A stretch of 42,904 nucleotides of DNA, taken from NCBI GenBank assembly GCA_031553655.1, contig JAVBLG010000017.1:1-42904 (forward strand). The letters are read 5' to 3'. The notes under the pieces are model-generated. The model saw only the letters and a program-made list of their open reading frames with translations. It ran no database searches and had not been told where the DNA came from. Below, piece after piece: positions 24,226 through 33,317 of this stretch. The translations under genes and the position numbers were made by a program. The stretch comes from JAVBLG01 sp031553655 (GTDB lineage Bacteria > Desulfobacterota > Desulfovibrionia > Desulfovibrionales > Desulfovibrionaceae). Position 1 is the stretch's first letter. Every line of letters starts with the position of its first letter.

Positions 24226-25953
24226 TTATACCTGAGCCCCGCCATTTATGGGAATAACGCAGTTGACTGTGGCCCCCTGCCCTGGCACGGAATTGAAGCG
24301 CAGGCAACCGCCATGTTCTTTTGCTATTCCCGCCGACACGGAAAGCCCCAGGCCGGTGCCGCCTTCAGTTCTTTTGGTGGTAAAAAAGGGATCGGTCAAA
24401 CGTTCCATATTGTCTTTGGCTATGCCCACCCCAGTGTCGCGCACAGAAAGCAACACACTTTTCGATTCGTTGTCATAAACGGTGCTCACCGCAATGCTTT
24501 CTTCCGGCCCGCGCAGGGCTTGGCAGGCATTGAGAATGAGGTTTACAGCCACTTGCTCCAGGCGATGGCGGTTTCCCATAACTTTGGGCAAATCGCGGCC
24601 ATAGCTCACTTCAAAATGATTTGTGGATTTACGCACGGTGGCTTCAAGCAGGCGCACGGCTCTGGCGGCCACATCATTGAGGTCCACCGGCTCCTGTTCT
24701 GCCGGATTGTTGCCCCGTGAAAAATCGCGCAAATCGTCCACAATGCGCTTAATGCGCCTGGAGCTTTCCTCGGTGGATTCCAGTACACGCGGCAAACGGT
24801 CGCGTATGCGCAGATAAGAGCTGTTACCGATGGTGAAATCACCTTTTTCGGCATAAAGCTCGTCGAGAATATTGGTAACTTCTTCGTTAAGGTTACGTAA
24901 AATTTGCAGATTGAGCAAAATAAGACCGTTGGGATTATTTATTTCATGGGCTACGCCCGAAACCAGTACGCCAAGGGCGGCCATTTTGTCAGCCTGGGCC
25001 AGTTGTTGTTGGTTGCGGCGCAATTCCTCCAGAGCCTTGGAAAGCGATTGGGTACGCTGATTCACCTGTCGCCGCAGTGAACGCGACCACAGCACCGTGC
25101 CTCCGAGCAAAAGCAGCAGCGGCGCAAGAAAGGCGGCGGCATACCGCAAGGCCATGTTCCAGCTTATGCTCCGGCTTTCCATAACCCCAAACCACTTATG
25201 CTGAATCTCCTGATAGCGGCCCGAAAGCCTCACCAGAGCCAGGCCCTCGTTGAATACGGCCAAGGTGGATTCGTCGCCGCGCCGCACGGCATAGCTGTAG
25301 CCCTGAGTGGTTACGTGGCGGATTACCACCTTTATGTTTTTCAGATTTTCCGATTTTATGGTGGACAGGCCGGGCAGAAGCGGCACCACGGCATAGTCGC
25401 CCAGGCCGGAAGAAAGCAGCCTCAGCCCGTCGGTAGGAGTTTGGGAAAAAATGAATTCCCGTTCAAGGCCAAGGCCGGACAAAATATCGTGGACGCTGCC
25501 GCCGGAATGGATAATTACCTTTTTACCGGCAAGATCCGCCAGCGAGGATATTTCCGGGGTATCGGAGCGGGAAAATACCGCATGGCTGATCAAAGCTGCC
25601 GGGGGGCTTAATTCGGCTGCGGCCAGCCACTTTCTGGAAGCCGGTATACGCTGCAGGGCGTCCACCGTCTCGGTGGAAAGCGCGGTATAAAGCTGCGACC
25701 AGTCAAAAAGAACCACCTCCATTTCCACGCCCATGGCCTCGCCGATGGCGCGGGTGAGATCCACATTGAAACCGGCCGGTTTTCCGGAGGAATCCAGATA
25801 TTCATAGGGCGGATAATTTTTGTCGCCGCCCACTACAAGGCGGCGTTCAGTCTCGCCCGCCTCGACGGCATGGAGCGAACCAGTAAAAAGCGCAACAAAA
25901 AGCGTGGCGCAAACGCAGATAAAAGCGGCCAACCCCGCTCTTTCTCCCGGCAT
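24226..25953 (-). CDS. Sensor histidine kinase with periplasmic solute-binding (SBP_bac_3) sensor domain
   Basis: About 575 residues. A signal or first membrane segment (about 8-30) is followed by a periplasmic amino-acid-binding-protein-like domain (VGGDKNYPPYEYLDSSGKPAGFNVDLTRAIG through about residue 265). Next come a transmembrane helix (about 275-295), a coiled coil, a dimerisation/phospho-acceptor domain (ALGVLVSGVAHEINNPNG) and a C-terminal ATPase (NLILNACQAL; DTGVGIAKDN; GGTGLGLSV). It would bind a small extracellular solute directly and phosphorylate the adjacent regulator. ATG 25953 is chosen over ATG 25965 because the latter overlaps the GGAGG site that serves 25953. Confidence 0.92.
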   Translation of the reverse strand: MPGERAGLAAFICVCATLFVALFTGSLHAVEAGETERRLVVGGDKNYPPYEYLDSSGKPAGFNVDLTRAIGEAMGVEMEVVLFDWSQLYTALSTETVDALQRIPASRKWLAAAELSPPAALISHAVFSRSDTPEISSLADLAGKKVIIHSGGSVHDILSGLGLEREFIFSQTPTDGLRLLSSGLGDYAVVPLLPGLSTIKSENLKNIKVVIRHVTTQGYSYAVRRGDESTLAVFNEGLALVRLSGRYQEIQHKWFGVMESRSISWNMALRYAAAFLAPLLLLLGGTVLWSRSLRRQVNQRTQSLSKALEELRRNQQQLAQADKMAALGVLVSGVAHEINNPNGLILLNLQILRNLNEEVTNILDELYAEKGDFTIGNSSYLRIRDRLPRVLESTEESSRRIKRIVDDLRDFSRGNNPAEQEPVDLNDVAARAVRLLEATVRKSTNHFEVSYGRDLPKVMGNRHRLEQVAVNLILNACQALRGPEESIAVSTVYDNESKSVLLSVRDTGVGIAKDNMERLTDPFFTTKRTEGGTGLGLSVSAGIAKEHGGCLRFNSVPGQGATVNCVIPINGGAQV

Positions 25954-26089
25954 GCAATCCTCCATATATAGTTATTTAGTATAGCAAATGCCGCATATTA
26001 CTTCAAGTCCAGGTTTAAATATCCAATTATATATTTAAAGTAAATCAATATATTAATATATAAATATTGAAAAAAATATACAGCAATGT

Positions 26090-26103
26090 TGCAACATGTT
26101 GCA
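26090..26103. promoter_or_regulatory. Candidate upstream activator site
   Basis: TGCAACATGTTGCA is a 14-bp perfect palindrome about 100 bases upstream of the sigma54 promoter, the usual distance for NtrC-type binding. A further half site TGCAACAT lies at 26124-26131. Confidence 0.6.
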
Positions 26104-26204
26104 CAACATTTACAACATAAGCATGCAACATTACGTCCCCTCTGTCCTGTGGAGCATTATATAACCTCATGATAATGTTGAAGGCGGCCCATTGCCGAAA
26201 CAGC

Positions 26205-26220
26205 TGGCATTCTACTTGCT
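26205..26220 (+). promoter_or_regulatory. Sigma54 (-24/-12) promoter of the GntP operon
   Basis: TGGCATTCTACTTGCT has GG and GC separated by exactly ten bases and matches the TGGCAC-N5-TTGCA consensus at most positions. It lies 45 bases before the GntP start codon and is divergent from the sigma54-regulator and kinase pair. Confidence 0.85.
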
Positions 26221-26264
26221 TTTTAAGGCAAAGTTCCATTTACCGCAAAAAGGAGAATGCATAG

Positions 26265-27590
26265 ATGTCCACAGCGTATATTCTTATTGCCTTTGCCTTG
26301 TGCATAGTGCTGATGATCGTGATGATTTCCAAATGGAAAATCCATCCGGTAACCAGCATTCTGGTGGCTTCCATCGTGCTGGCCATATCCATAGGCACGC
26401 CATGGGAAAAGATTGAAGGCACCATCAACAACGGCCTTGCCAGCACACTTAAAAGCATTGCCATGGTCATAGTGCTGGGTTGCATTATGGGCAAAATACT
26501 CGAAGAAACCGGTGCCGCCGTACGCATCACCAAATCCACGGTGGCGCTTTTCGGCGAAAAGTACGTAATTTGGGCCATTGCCTTGGCCTCGGCCATTCTG
26601 GGCATACCGATCTGGGCCGACACCGTGGTTATTCTGCTCATTCCCATTGTTTCCAATCTGGCCCTGCAAACCAACAAATCCATGATTTCTTACGGCACGG
26701 CTCTTTATATGGGCGCGTTGATCACCGCCTCGCTTGTGCCGCCCACTCCCGGTCCGGTGGCCGCCGCCGCGCTGCTCAAGCTGCCTCTGGGCGAAGCCAT
26801 TCTCTGGGGCGCGCTGGTTTCCGTGCCTTCGGTCATAGCCGCCACCCTTTACTGCATGACCCTAAAGGAACCTCTGCTGCCCAAAGAAGAATATGTAAAA
26901 TCCGCCTCCGACATCGACGAAAAAAAGTTGCCCGGCATATGGAGTTCCCTTGGCCCCATCATTCTGCCCTTGGTTCTCATTTTCCTCAACACGGTTTTCA
27001 ATGCCATGATGCCCAAAACTCCCATAGCCAACTTCTTCAAGTTCGTGGGATCGCCTCTGGCCGCGCTACTGGCAGGCTGCATGTTGGCCCTGATCCTCAC
27101 CGGCCGCGAATGGCGCAGCAAAAAAGTACAGAACGACTGGGTTGAAGACGCTCTGCGCTCTTCAGCCATGCCCATCATGGTTACGGCCATGGGCGGAGCG
27201 CTGGCCGCATTCATCAAGGACGCCGGAGTTGCCAAGGTTATTGCCGACATGGTTGTTCAAATTCACTTTCCGGGTATTTTCATTCCCATTATCATTGCCG
27301 CGCTCATCCATGTGGTTACCGGCTCCAACGCCCTTGGCGTAATGACCGCCGCCGCCCTGGTGGAACCCATGCTGAGCACCATAGGCGTTTCGCCACTGGC
27401 CGCCTTTCTGGCCTGCGGCACCGGAGCGCTAATGTTTAAGCACGCCAACTCTTCAGGTTTCTGGGTTACGGTGTCCATGTCCAATATGGACATCAGGCAA
27501 GGCCTGCGAGGCGTTGGTATAGGCTCTACCATAGCCGGCGGCACCGGCGCTCTGGTTACTATTATTCTTCACTTCATGAAAGTTATATAA
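26265..27590 (+). CDS. GntP-family proton symporter
   Basis: 441 residues with about twelve hydrophobic segments, of the gluconate:H+ symporter (GntP) family. Conserved stretches include IWADTVVILLIPIV, TPGPVAAAALLKL and GALMFKHANSSGFWV. The family imports gluconate, ketogluconates, fructuronate, glycerate and similar sugar or hydroxy acids, so this should be the entry point for the pathway encoded by the next two genes. AGGAG precedes ATG 26265. Control by the sigma54 promoter at 26205 with a divergent two-component system indicates inducible uptake of an external ligand. Confidence 0.88.
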   Translation: MSTAYILIAFALCIVLMIVMISKWKIHPVTSILVASIVLAISIGTPWEKIEGTINNGLASTLKSIAMVIVLGCIMGKILEETGAAVRITKSTVALFGEKYVIWAIALASAILGIPIWADTVVILLIPIVSNLALQTNKSMISYGTALYMGALITASLVPPTPGPVAAAALLKLPLGEAILWGALVSVPSVIAATLYCMTLKEPLLPKEEYVKSASDIDEKKLPGIWSSLGPIILPLVLIFLNTVFNAMMPKTPIANFFKFVGSPLAALLAGCMLALILTGREWRSKKVQNDWVEDALRSSAMPIMVTAMGGALAAFIKDAGVAKVIADMVVQIHFPGIFIPIIIAALIHVVTGSNALGVMTAAALVEPMLSTIGVSPLAAFLACGTGALMFKHANSSGFWVTVSMSNMDIRQGLRGVGIGSTIAGGTGALVTIILHFMKVI

Positions 27591-27608
27591 AAAGGCGAGG
27601 AAATTAAA

Positions 27609-28598
27609 ATGCAGAAATTCACAACCCGCGCCGCCCGCCTCAACGGCCCAAGAGACATAGAACTCATCGAACGCGACCTCGTATGCGGACCGGACGACAT
27701 TATTGTCAAAAATCACCTCATCGGCATCTGCGGCTCGGACAAAAGCTTCTATCGCGGCCAGCTGCCGCCCAAAACCGCCGAATTCCGCCAAGACCCCAGC
27801 TTCCCCTTTCTGCTGGGTCATGAAAGCGGCGGCGAAGTTGTGGCCGTGGGCGAAAAAGTGGCCGATTACAAAGTGGGCGATAAGGTAATAGCTTTTGGCT
27901 GGAATAATAACTTCGCCGACTATTTCTCGTCCAAAGCCTTTCAATTGCAGCCCGTGCCCCACAATCTGGATATGGATACCGCCTCGCTGGGCGAAGCTAT
28001 TTCCTGCGCCATGTATTCAGGCTTGAACAGCGGGGTACAGCTCGGTGACACCGTGGTGATTATGGGCGGAGGCTTTGCCGGGCAGATTATTGCCCAATGC
28101 GCCAAGAAAAAGGGCGCGCACCGTGTTGTAGTGGTTGATGTGCTGGACGGCAAACTGGAACTGGCCCGCAATTTGGGCACGGACATAACCATCAATCTAA
28201 AAAAAGAAGACCCGGTGGCCAGGGTGAAGCAGCTCACCAACGGCCTTGGGGCTGATGTGGTGGTGGAGGCCGCCGGTTCAGCGGAATCGTTCAATGCCGC
28301 CACAGAAATGATCAAGCATAACGGTAAATTCGTTTTCTACAGCTGGGTGACCACGCCTGTAACCCTGAATATCAGCCGCTGGCACGACGACGGTCTGGAA
28401 TTTATCAACACCTGCCTTGTACATCACACCTGGCAGCAGCGTTATGTGTGGTGCCCTGATACTCTACGGCCCGTAGCCCTGGGCCAGGTCAACGTGAAGC
28501 CGCTGATTACCAATGAGTTTCCACTGTCTGATCTGAAGGCCGGCTTTGAGCTGGCGGACAAGGATGATGCGGCGGTGAAAATTATTTTCAAACCTTGA
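27609..28598 (+). CDS. Zinc-type medium-chain alcohol dehydrogenase
   Basis: 329 residues of the MDR superfamily. Catalytic zinc ligands are recognisable in GICGSDKSFYRG (Cys near residue 39) and LGHESGGEV (His-Glu). The NAD(P)-binding Rossmann fold starts at VVIMGGGFAGQIIAQ. The four-cysteine structural zinc lobe of classical enzymes is absent; the corresponding segment is IAFGWNNNFADYF, and the protein is correspondingly short. It lies 18 bases after the GntP gene. It would oxidise a hydroxyl of the imported acid or polyol, or reduce its product; the substrate is unknown. Confidence 0.85.
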   Translation: MQKFTTRAARLNGPRDIELIERDLVCGPDDIIVKNHLIGICGSDKSFYRGQLPPKTAEFRQDPSFPFLLGHESGGEVVAVGEKVADYKVGDKVIAFGWNNNFADYFSSKAFQLQPVPHNLDMDTASLGEAISCAMYSGLNSGVQLGDTVVIMGGGFAGQIIAQCAKKKGAHRVVVVDVLDGKLELARNLGTDITINLKKEDPVARVKQLTNGLGADVVVEAAGSAESFNAATEMIKHNGKFVFYSWVTTPVTLNISRWHDDGLEFINTCLVHHTWQQRYVWCPDTLRPVALGQVNVKPLITNEFPLSDLKAGFELADKDDAAVKIIFKP

Positions 28599-28668
28599 CG
28601 GCATTATAAAAAGATGGATTTTGTCTCCTGGCCAAGGGGCAAAAGACGCTTTTTAACGGAGAATAGTA

Positions 28669-30066
28669 ATGTATTATACAAATCTCTTCACCCGCCCGGC
28701 GGATAAGCCGGTAAAGGCCTGTCTCATGGGCGCGGGCGAATTCGGCGCTTCCTTTCTGTTTCAGGCCCAGGATATGCCCCACATGGAAGTTCCGGCCGTA
28801 TGCACGCGCACCGTGCAACGCGCAGTGGAAGCCTACAAGCAGGCCGGAATTTCCGAGAGCAAAATAAAAATATGCGAAACAGCCGAAGAAGCCCGCAAAG
28901 CTTATGGCGATGGCTTTTTTGTGGTTTCCGCCAATTTTTCCATCTTGACCGGATTGCCCCTGGATATTCTCGTGGAAAGCAGCGGAGCACCCGAAAGCAG
29001 CGCCGCCGCCGCCGAAGAAGCCATAAACAACGGCATGCATGTGATTATGGTTTCCAAGGAAACCGAGTCGGTGGTGGGTTCCATTCTGGCCCGCAAGGCC
29101 AAAGAAAAAAATCTTGTGTACACCACCGGCGACGGCGATCAGCCCAGCCTGCTCATAGGGCTGATCAGCTGGGGCCGCGCTCTGGGCCTGAATATAGTCG
29201 GGGCGGGAAAATCCAGCGAATACGACTTTGTTTACGATCCAGAGGAAAAGAAAATTATCTGCGAAGGGCAGAAAAAGATCATTTCCTCACCCGGCATGGC
29301 CGATCAATGGCTGATGGGCAAGCGTCCGGCTGCTGAAGTTGTGGCGGCCCGCGCCTCCATGCTGACCGAGCTTTCCATGCGCTCGGTGCCGGATTTATGT
29401 GAAATGATGGTGGTGGCCAATGCCACCGGCCTTCTACCGGACAATCCGGTTTTTCACGCCCCGGTGGCCAGGATGTCCGAAATGCCCGACCTGTTCTGCC
29501 CCGTGGCCGACGGCGGGCTGTTTGAGCAACCCGGAGGACGCCTGGACATTTTCAACTGCCTGCGCCGCCCCGATGAAGTAAGCATGGCCGGAGGCGTTTT
29601 CATCATTGTGGAATGCAAAGACCGCAAATCTTGGAAGGTGCTGGAAGCCAAGGGGCACCCGGTGAGCCGCAACGGCAAGTACGCCGCCATATACAATCCC
29701 GCCCATCTGCTGGGTGTGGAAACCGGCACATCGGTACTGGCGGCGGCGATTATGGGCCATGCCACCGGCGGCGGCAATCTGCGCCCGCTGTGCGATCTGC
29801 ACGGCCGGGCCGCCATGGATCTGAAAAAAGGCCATATTCTGTCCATGGGAGGGCACCATCACACCATAGACGCTGTGGAAGCTTTCATAGGCAAAGCCGA
29901 GGCTGTTGCCCCCGGCTCGCCCCTGCCCTTCTACCTGTTCAGCCAGCTTGAGCTTGTGCGCGACGTGTCCGCCGGGCGGGTGATCTGCTACGACGATGTA
30001 CGTATGCCGGAAAATTCCACTTTGCTGCGCTTGCGATTGGAACAGGATAAGGTTTTTCTCAATTAA
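28669..30066 (+). CDS. Homoserine-dehydrogenase-like NAD(P)-binding protein with C-terminal SAF domain
   Basis: 465 residues. The N-terminal Rossmann fold (KACLMGAGEFGASFLFQ, about 16-32) and the central region (ILVESSGAPESSAAAAEEAINNGMHVIMVSKE) resemble homoserine-dehydrogenase-type oxidoreductases. The C-terminal 90 residues (YLFSQLELVRDVSAGRVICYDDVRM) are SAF-like, as in sialic-acid synthase antifreeze-type and altronate-dehydratase-related domains. Such proteins occur in catabolic clusters for branched or short sugar acids, with unresolved chemistry. GGAGA precedes ATG 28669. It is the last gene before a strong terminator, so GntP, MDR and this protein form the operon. Confidence 0.75.
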   Translation: MYYTNLFTRPADKPVKACLMGAGEFGASFLFQAQDMPHMEVPAVCTRTVQRAVEAYKQAGISESKIKICETAEEARKAYGDGFFVVSANFSILTGLPLDILVESSGAPESSAAAAEEAINNGMHVIMVSKETESVVGSILARKAKEKNLVYTTGDGDQPSLLIGLISWGRALGLNIVGAGKSSEYDFVYDPEEKKIICEGQKKIISSPGMADQWLMGKRPAAEVVAARASMLTELSMRSVPDLCEMMVVANATGLLPDNPVFHAPVARMSEMPDLFCPVADGGLFEQPGGRLDIFNCLRRPDEVSMAGGVFIIVECKDRKSWKVLEAKGHPVSRNGKYAAIYNPAHLLGVETGTSVLAAAIMGHATGGGNLRPLCDLHGRAAMDLKKGHILSMGGHHHTIDAVEAFIGKAEAVAPGSPLPFYLFSQLELVRDVSAGRVICYDDVRMPENSTLLRLRLEQDKVFLN

Positions 30067-30103
30067 TCCTCAAATGCAGCATATTTGCTTTCCCAAGCAA
30101 TAG

Positions 30104-30154
30104 AATAAAAATAGGGTTCGGGGCTTTTTGCGACTCCCGAACCCTATTTTTATT
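30104..30154. terminator. Bidirectional Rho-independent terminator after the GntP operon
   Basis: A perfect 19-bp inverted repeat (30104-30122 with 30136-30154), GC-rich at the top with A/T runs at the base. It cleanly separates the operon from the PhnD-like gene. Bases 30155-30292 contain a TTGACA at 30217 but no convincing -10 partner. Confidence 0.92.
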
Positions 30155-30292
30155 GCTGATTTAACCTTCATGATGTCAATTTCACGCATATCATGCTATA
30201 TGTAGCACGTATCTTTTTGACAGCACGATTTATGCTTAACAAAGCAGATTTGCAATGTTACCATGGGAGCAGGCCTATAGGATCTATAACCG

Positions 30293-31306
30293 ATGATTAG
30301 CGCTATGTTTTGGAAAAAAATGATATTCGTATTGAGTTTGTTCATCTTCTCCGCGTTTGTTTCACCACCCTTCGTCCACGGCGCGCAAGAAGAATGCAGT
30401 TACAGGGGCGACCTTGACCGGCCGTATTGCGATGAAGATTACGACCTGACGGCTGATTCGCCGAAAGATCCCAAAATGCTTAAAAACCCGTCCACGCTTG
30501 TGTTCAGCTACACTTCTGTGGAAAAATACGATATTTACAAGGAAAGGCTGGCCGATTTTTTGCGGCACGTTTCCAGGGTGACCGGCAAAAAAATTATTCA
30601 TCAGCACATGGATTCGGTTCCTGCTCAAATTGAAGCCATGCGCCAGGGCCGCCTGCACATTGCCAGCTTTTCCACCGGCCCCACCTGTTTTGCCGTAAAT
30701 CTGGCCGGATATGTGCCTTTCGCGGCCAAGGGCAACCAAAACGGTTTTACCGGCTACAGCCTTGTGGTGCTGGTGCGTCAAGACAGCCCGTACAAAAATC
30801 TTGAAGATCTCAAGGGCAAAAAGGTGGCCCACAGCAGCCCGGCATCGCATTCCGGGCACCTGGCCCCGGTGGCCTTATTCCCCTTTTTCGGCATACTTCC
30901 CGGCCGGGATTATCATATATCGTTTTCAGGCGGGCACGATCAGTCAATAACAGGTCTTGGCAAAGGCGATTACGACGCGGCCTGCACAGCGTCTTCGGTA
31001 TATGAACGCATGGCCTTCGACGGGCGCATCAAGGCTGAAGACTATCGCATAATCTGGCAAAGCGCCATTTTTCCTTCTTCTTCTCTGGGATATGCCCACA
31101 ATCTTGCGCCGGAATTGGTGGCCCAAATAAAGGAAGCATTTACAAGTTATCGATTCAGCCCGGAATTACAGGCATTTTTTGGCGGAGCGGATCGTTTTTG
31201 CCCCATAAACTACAAGGATGATTATGAGGTCATTCGCGCCATATCCAGGTCCAAAGTCCATATGTATGATCGTAAAGGTTTTAAAAAACAGAATATAGAC
31301 AAATAG
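30293..31306 (+). CDS. PhnD/PtxB-type phosphonate or phosphite substrate-binding protein (orphan)
   Basis: 337 residues with a Sec signal (MIFVLSLFIFSAFVSPPFVHGA). The mature part resembles periplasmic PhnD/PtxB binding proteins: LVFSYTSVEKYDIYKERLADFL, AQIEAMRQGRLHIASFSTGPT, YKNLEDLKGKKVAHSSPASHSG and the glycine-rich SGGHDQSITGLGKGDYDAAC. No ABC ATPase or permease lies beside it, so it may serve a distant transporter or act as a sensor. ATG 30293 and ATG 30305 are both possible starts; neither has a strong ribosome-binding site. Ligands of the family include phosphonates, phosphite and other small anions; none can be chosen here. Confidence 0.75.
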   Translation: MISAMFWKKMIFVLSLFIFSAFVSPPFVHGAQEECSYRGDLDRPYCDEDYDLTADSPKDPKMLKNPSTLVFSYTSVEKYDIYKERLADFLRHVSRVTGKKIIHQHMDSVPAQIEAMRQGRLHIASFSTGPTCFAVNLAGYVPFAAKGNQNGFTGYSLVVLVRQDSPYKNLEDLKGKKVAHSSPASHSGHLAPVALFPFFGILPGRDYHISFSGGHDQSITGLGKGDYDAACTASSVYERMAFDGRIKAEDYRIIWQSAIFPSSSLGYAHNLAPELVAQIKEAFTSYRFSPELQAFFGGADRFCPINYKDDYEVIRAISRSKVHMYDRKGFKKQNIDK

Positions 31307-31331
31307 TCCCTCGACATGCTTATAACAGAGC

Positions 31332-31346
31332 TGGAGACAGCCCCTA
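31332..31346. repeat. Solitary end of the 13083-13173 MITE-like element
   Basis: TGGAGACAGCCCCTA repeats the right end of the element at 13159-13173 exactly. No second end was found within a few hundred bases. It lies just before the start of the PrpR-like regulator and may have displaced its leader. Confidence 0.55.
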
Positions 31347-31362
31347 AGACGCTGATAAAAGC

Positions 31363-33255
31363 ATGATCCAAATATTGTTCATACTGCCATACCCGGAAAT
31401 GCGCGACATCATCGAGGCCGTGCTGAGTCGTTACTCGCGGCGCGAACGCGTCATAAGCCGCATGCTGGTATCGCCGGTGGATGAAATCGACAATATCGTC
31501 CTGCCCCACTGCGACGTAATTATCGCCAGGGGCTATTCGGCCCGCAAACTCAAGGCCGATCACCCGGATGCGACGGTGGTGGAAATAGATATTTCCGGAT
31601 ATGACGTAATTGCCTCCATCACAGAATGCCGTGCGCGTTTCAACTCCCGCAAAATAGCCTTTATCGGTTTCTATAATGCCTTTAACGGCATAAAAAAATT
31701 CACCGGAATTTTCGACTGCGGGATTAATGTATATATTCCCAATGATTTCAGCGAACTTAACAGCATAATGCGCCGAGCCGAGCAAGACGGCTGCGACGCG
31801 GTAATAGGCGGATATTCGGCCTACAAACTGGCCTGTGCCAGAGGCATAAACGCCATTCCTCTGCATAGCGGGGAAGAATCTGTTGGTTTGGCTCTGGAAG
31901 AAGCGGCGCGCGCCGTGGAAATTATCCGCCAGGAACGCATCAAGGCCGAAACCTGGCGCATAATCACCCAAGCTGTAAAAGACGGCATGATATATGCAGA
32001 TGAGCACGGGGTAATACGCGAATGCAACCTGGCTGCTGAAACCACAGCCGGATGCGAACTGAAGGGCCGCCCTCTGGACGACATTTTTCCGTCTCTTGCT
32101 TCGGGCTTTGAAGACTGCATGCGCGGAACCGGAGAAATTATGGGCGAAGTCAGGCAAATAGCCGGAATAACCGCATCGCTCGACTTTACCCCGGTGGTGG
32201 TGCAAGGCCGCCCCTCGGGCGTGGTAATAAGCTTTCAAAATGTTGCCAGGGTGCAGCAACGTGAGAGGCAGATACGCAAAAAACTCAGCGAAAACGGACT
32301 GGTGGCCCGCCATCGCTTTTCCGACTTGGTGCATCGCAGTAAAATAATCAAAGAAACCATAAAAATAGCCAAACAATATGCGCGCCTGCCATCGAATATT
32401 CTGATCACCGGCGAAACCGGCACGGGCAAGGAGCTTTTCGCTCAAAGCATTCATAATGAAAGCGGGCGAAAAAACGGTCCATTCGTGGCTGTAAACTGCG
32501 CGGCTCTGCCTGAAAACTTGTTGGAAAGCGAACTTTTCGGCTATGTGGAAGGAGCGTTTACCGGAACCAGCCGGGGCGGAAAGGCCGGACTTTTTGAACT
32601 GGCGCACAACGGCACACTATTTCTAGATGAAATAGCGGAAATGCCCGTAGGTCTGCAAAGCAAGCTTTTGCGCGCCCTTCAGGAACGCGAGGTGCGCCGC
32701 GTGGGTGGCGACAAGGTTATTGCGGTTGACGTGCGAATAATTTCGGCCACTAACAGTAATTTATACAATCAGGTCGAGCGCGGCCTGTTTCGCCGCGATC
32801 TGCTCTATCGGCTCGACGTTTTCAACATATCATTACCGCCCCTGCGCTACAGACAGGAAGACATAAATGCTCTGTTCTACTTTTTTCTGGAAAAATACTG
32901 CCGCGCCTATTCCATGCCTATGCCGGACGTGCGCGCCGAAGCTCTGGAAATGCTGCACGGCTGCCATTTTGCGGGCAATGCCCGCGAACTGCGCAACATG
33001 GCGGCCAGAGCTTGCGCCCAGCGCAAAGATCCGCGAGTGCTCACCACAGAAGACATGCGCCGCGCCCTGCACCCCGAATCGCTTTACGGCAGCCCTGTTA
33101 AACCGGAGCAAGCGCTCTCGGCCAACAGTAATGGTAATGAGGAAGAACGCCGCCGCATCCTCGAAGCCTTGGCCTCCTGTAACGGCAGGCGCGGACAAGC
33201 CGCGAAAATGCTCGGCATGAACCGCAGCACGCTGTGGCGAAAACTGCGCGACTGA
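31363..33255 (+). CDS. Sigma54-dependent activator with PrpR-N sensor and PAS domains
   Basis: 630 residues. The N-terminal part (1-175) matches the PrpR-N fold (DVIIARGYSARKLKA; VEIDISGYDVIASI; AVIGGYSAYKLACARGINAIPLHSGEES), which binds small carboxylate-type effectors. A PAS-like segment follows (about 200-300, DGMIYADEHGVIRECN). The AAA+ domain has Walker A GETGTGKE near residue 349, GAFTG near 397 and FLDEIAE. A Fis-type helix-turn-helix (AAKMLGMNRSTLWRKLRD) ends the protein. It could co-regulate the GntP operon, whose promoter is sigma54 type, or the PhnD-like gene. No good ribosome-binding site is visible before ATG 31363. The gene is convergent with the hybrid kinase. Confidence 0.9.
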   Translation: MIQILFILPYPEMRDIIEAVLSRYSRRERVISRMLVSPVDEIDNIVLPHCDVIIARGYSARKLKADHPDATVVEIDISGYDVIASITECRARFNSRKIAFIGFYNAFNGIKKFTGIFDCGINVYIPNDFSELNSIMRRAEQDGCDAVIGGYSAYKLACARGINAIPLHSGEESVGLALEEAARAVEIIRQERIKAETWRIITQAVKDGMIYADEHGVIRECNLAAETTAGCELKGRPLDDIFPSLASGFEDCMRGTGEIMGEVRQIAGITASLDFTPVVVQGRPSGVVISFQNVARVQQRERQIRKKLSENGLVARHRFSDLVHRSKIIKETIKIAKQYARLPSNILITGETGTGKELFAQSIHNESGRKNGPFVAVNCAALPENLLESELFGYVEGAFTGTSRGGKAGLFELAHNGTLFLDEIAEMPVGLQSKLLRALQEREVRRVGGDKVIAVDVRIISATNSNLYNQVERGLFRRDLLYRLDVFNISLPPLRYRQEDINALFYFFLEKYCRAYSMPMPDVRAEALEMLHGCHFAGNARELRNMAARACAQRKDPRVLTTEDMRRALHPESLYGSPVKPEQALSANSNGNEEERRRILEALASCNGRRGQAAKMLGMNRSTLWRKLRD

Positions 33256-33317
33256 CGGCCCCAGACACGCAAATACAACCACATTTTGACTTTGCAATAC
33301 TCCATTAATGGAACGGC

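Noticed and set aside
31222..32607. 461-codon minus-strand ORF opposite the PrpR-like regulator
   Set aside because: Antisense to the AAA+ regulator, which has every sigma54-activator motif in the plus frame.
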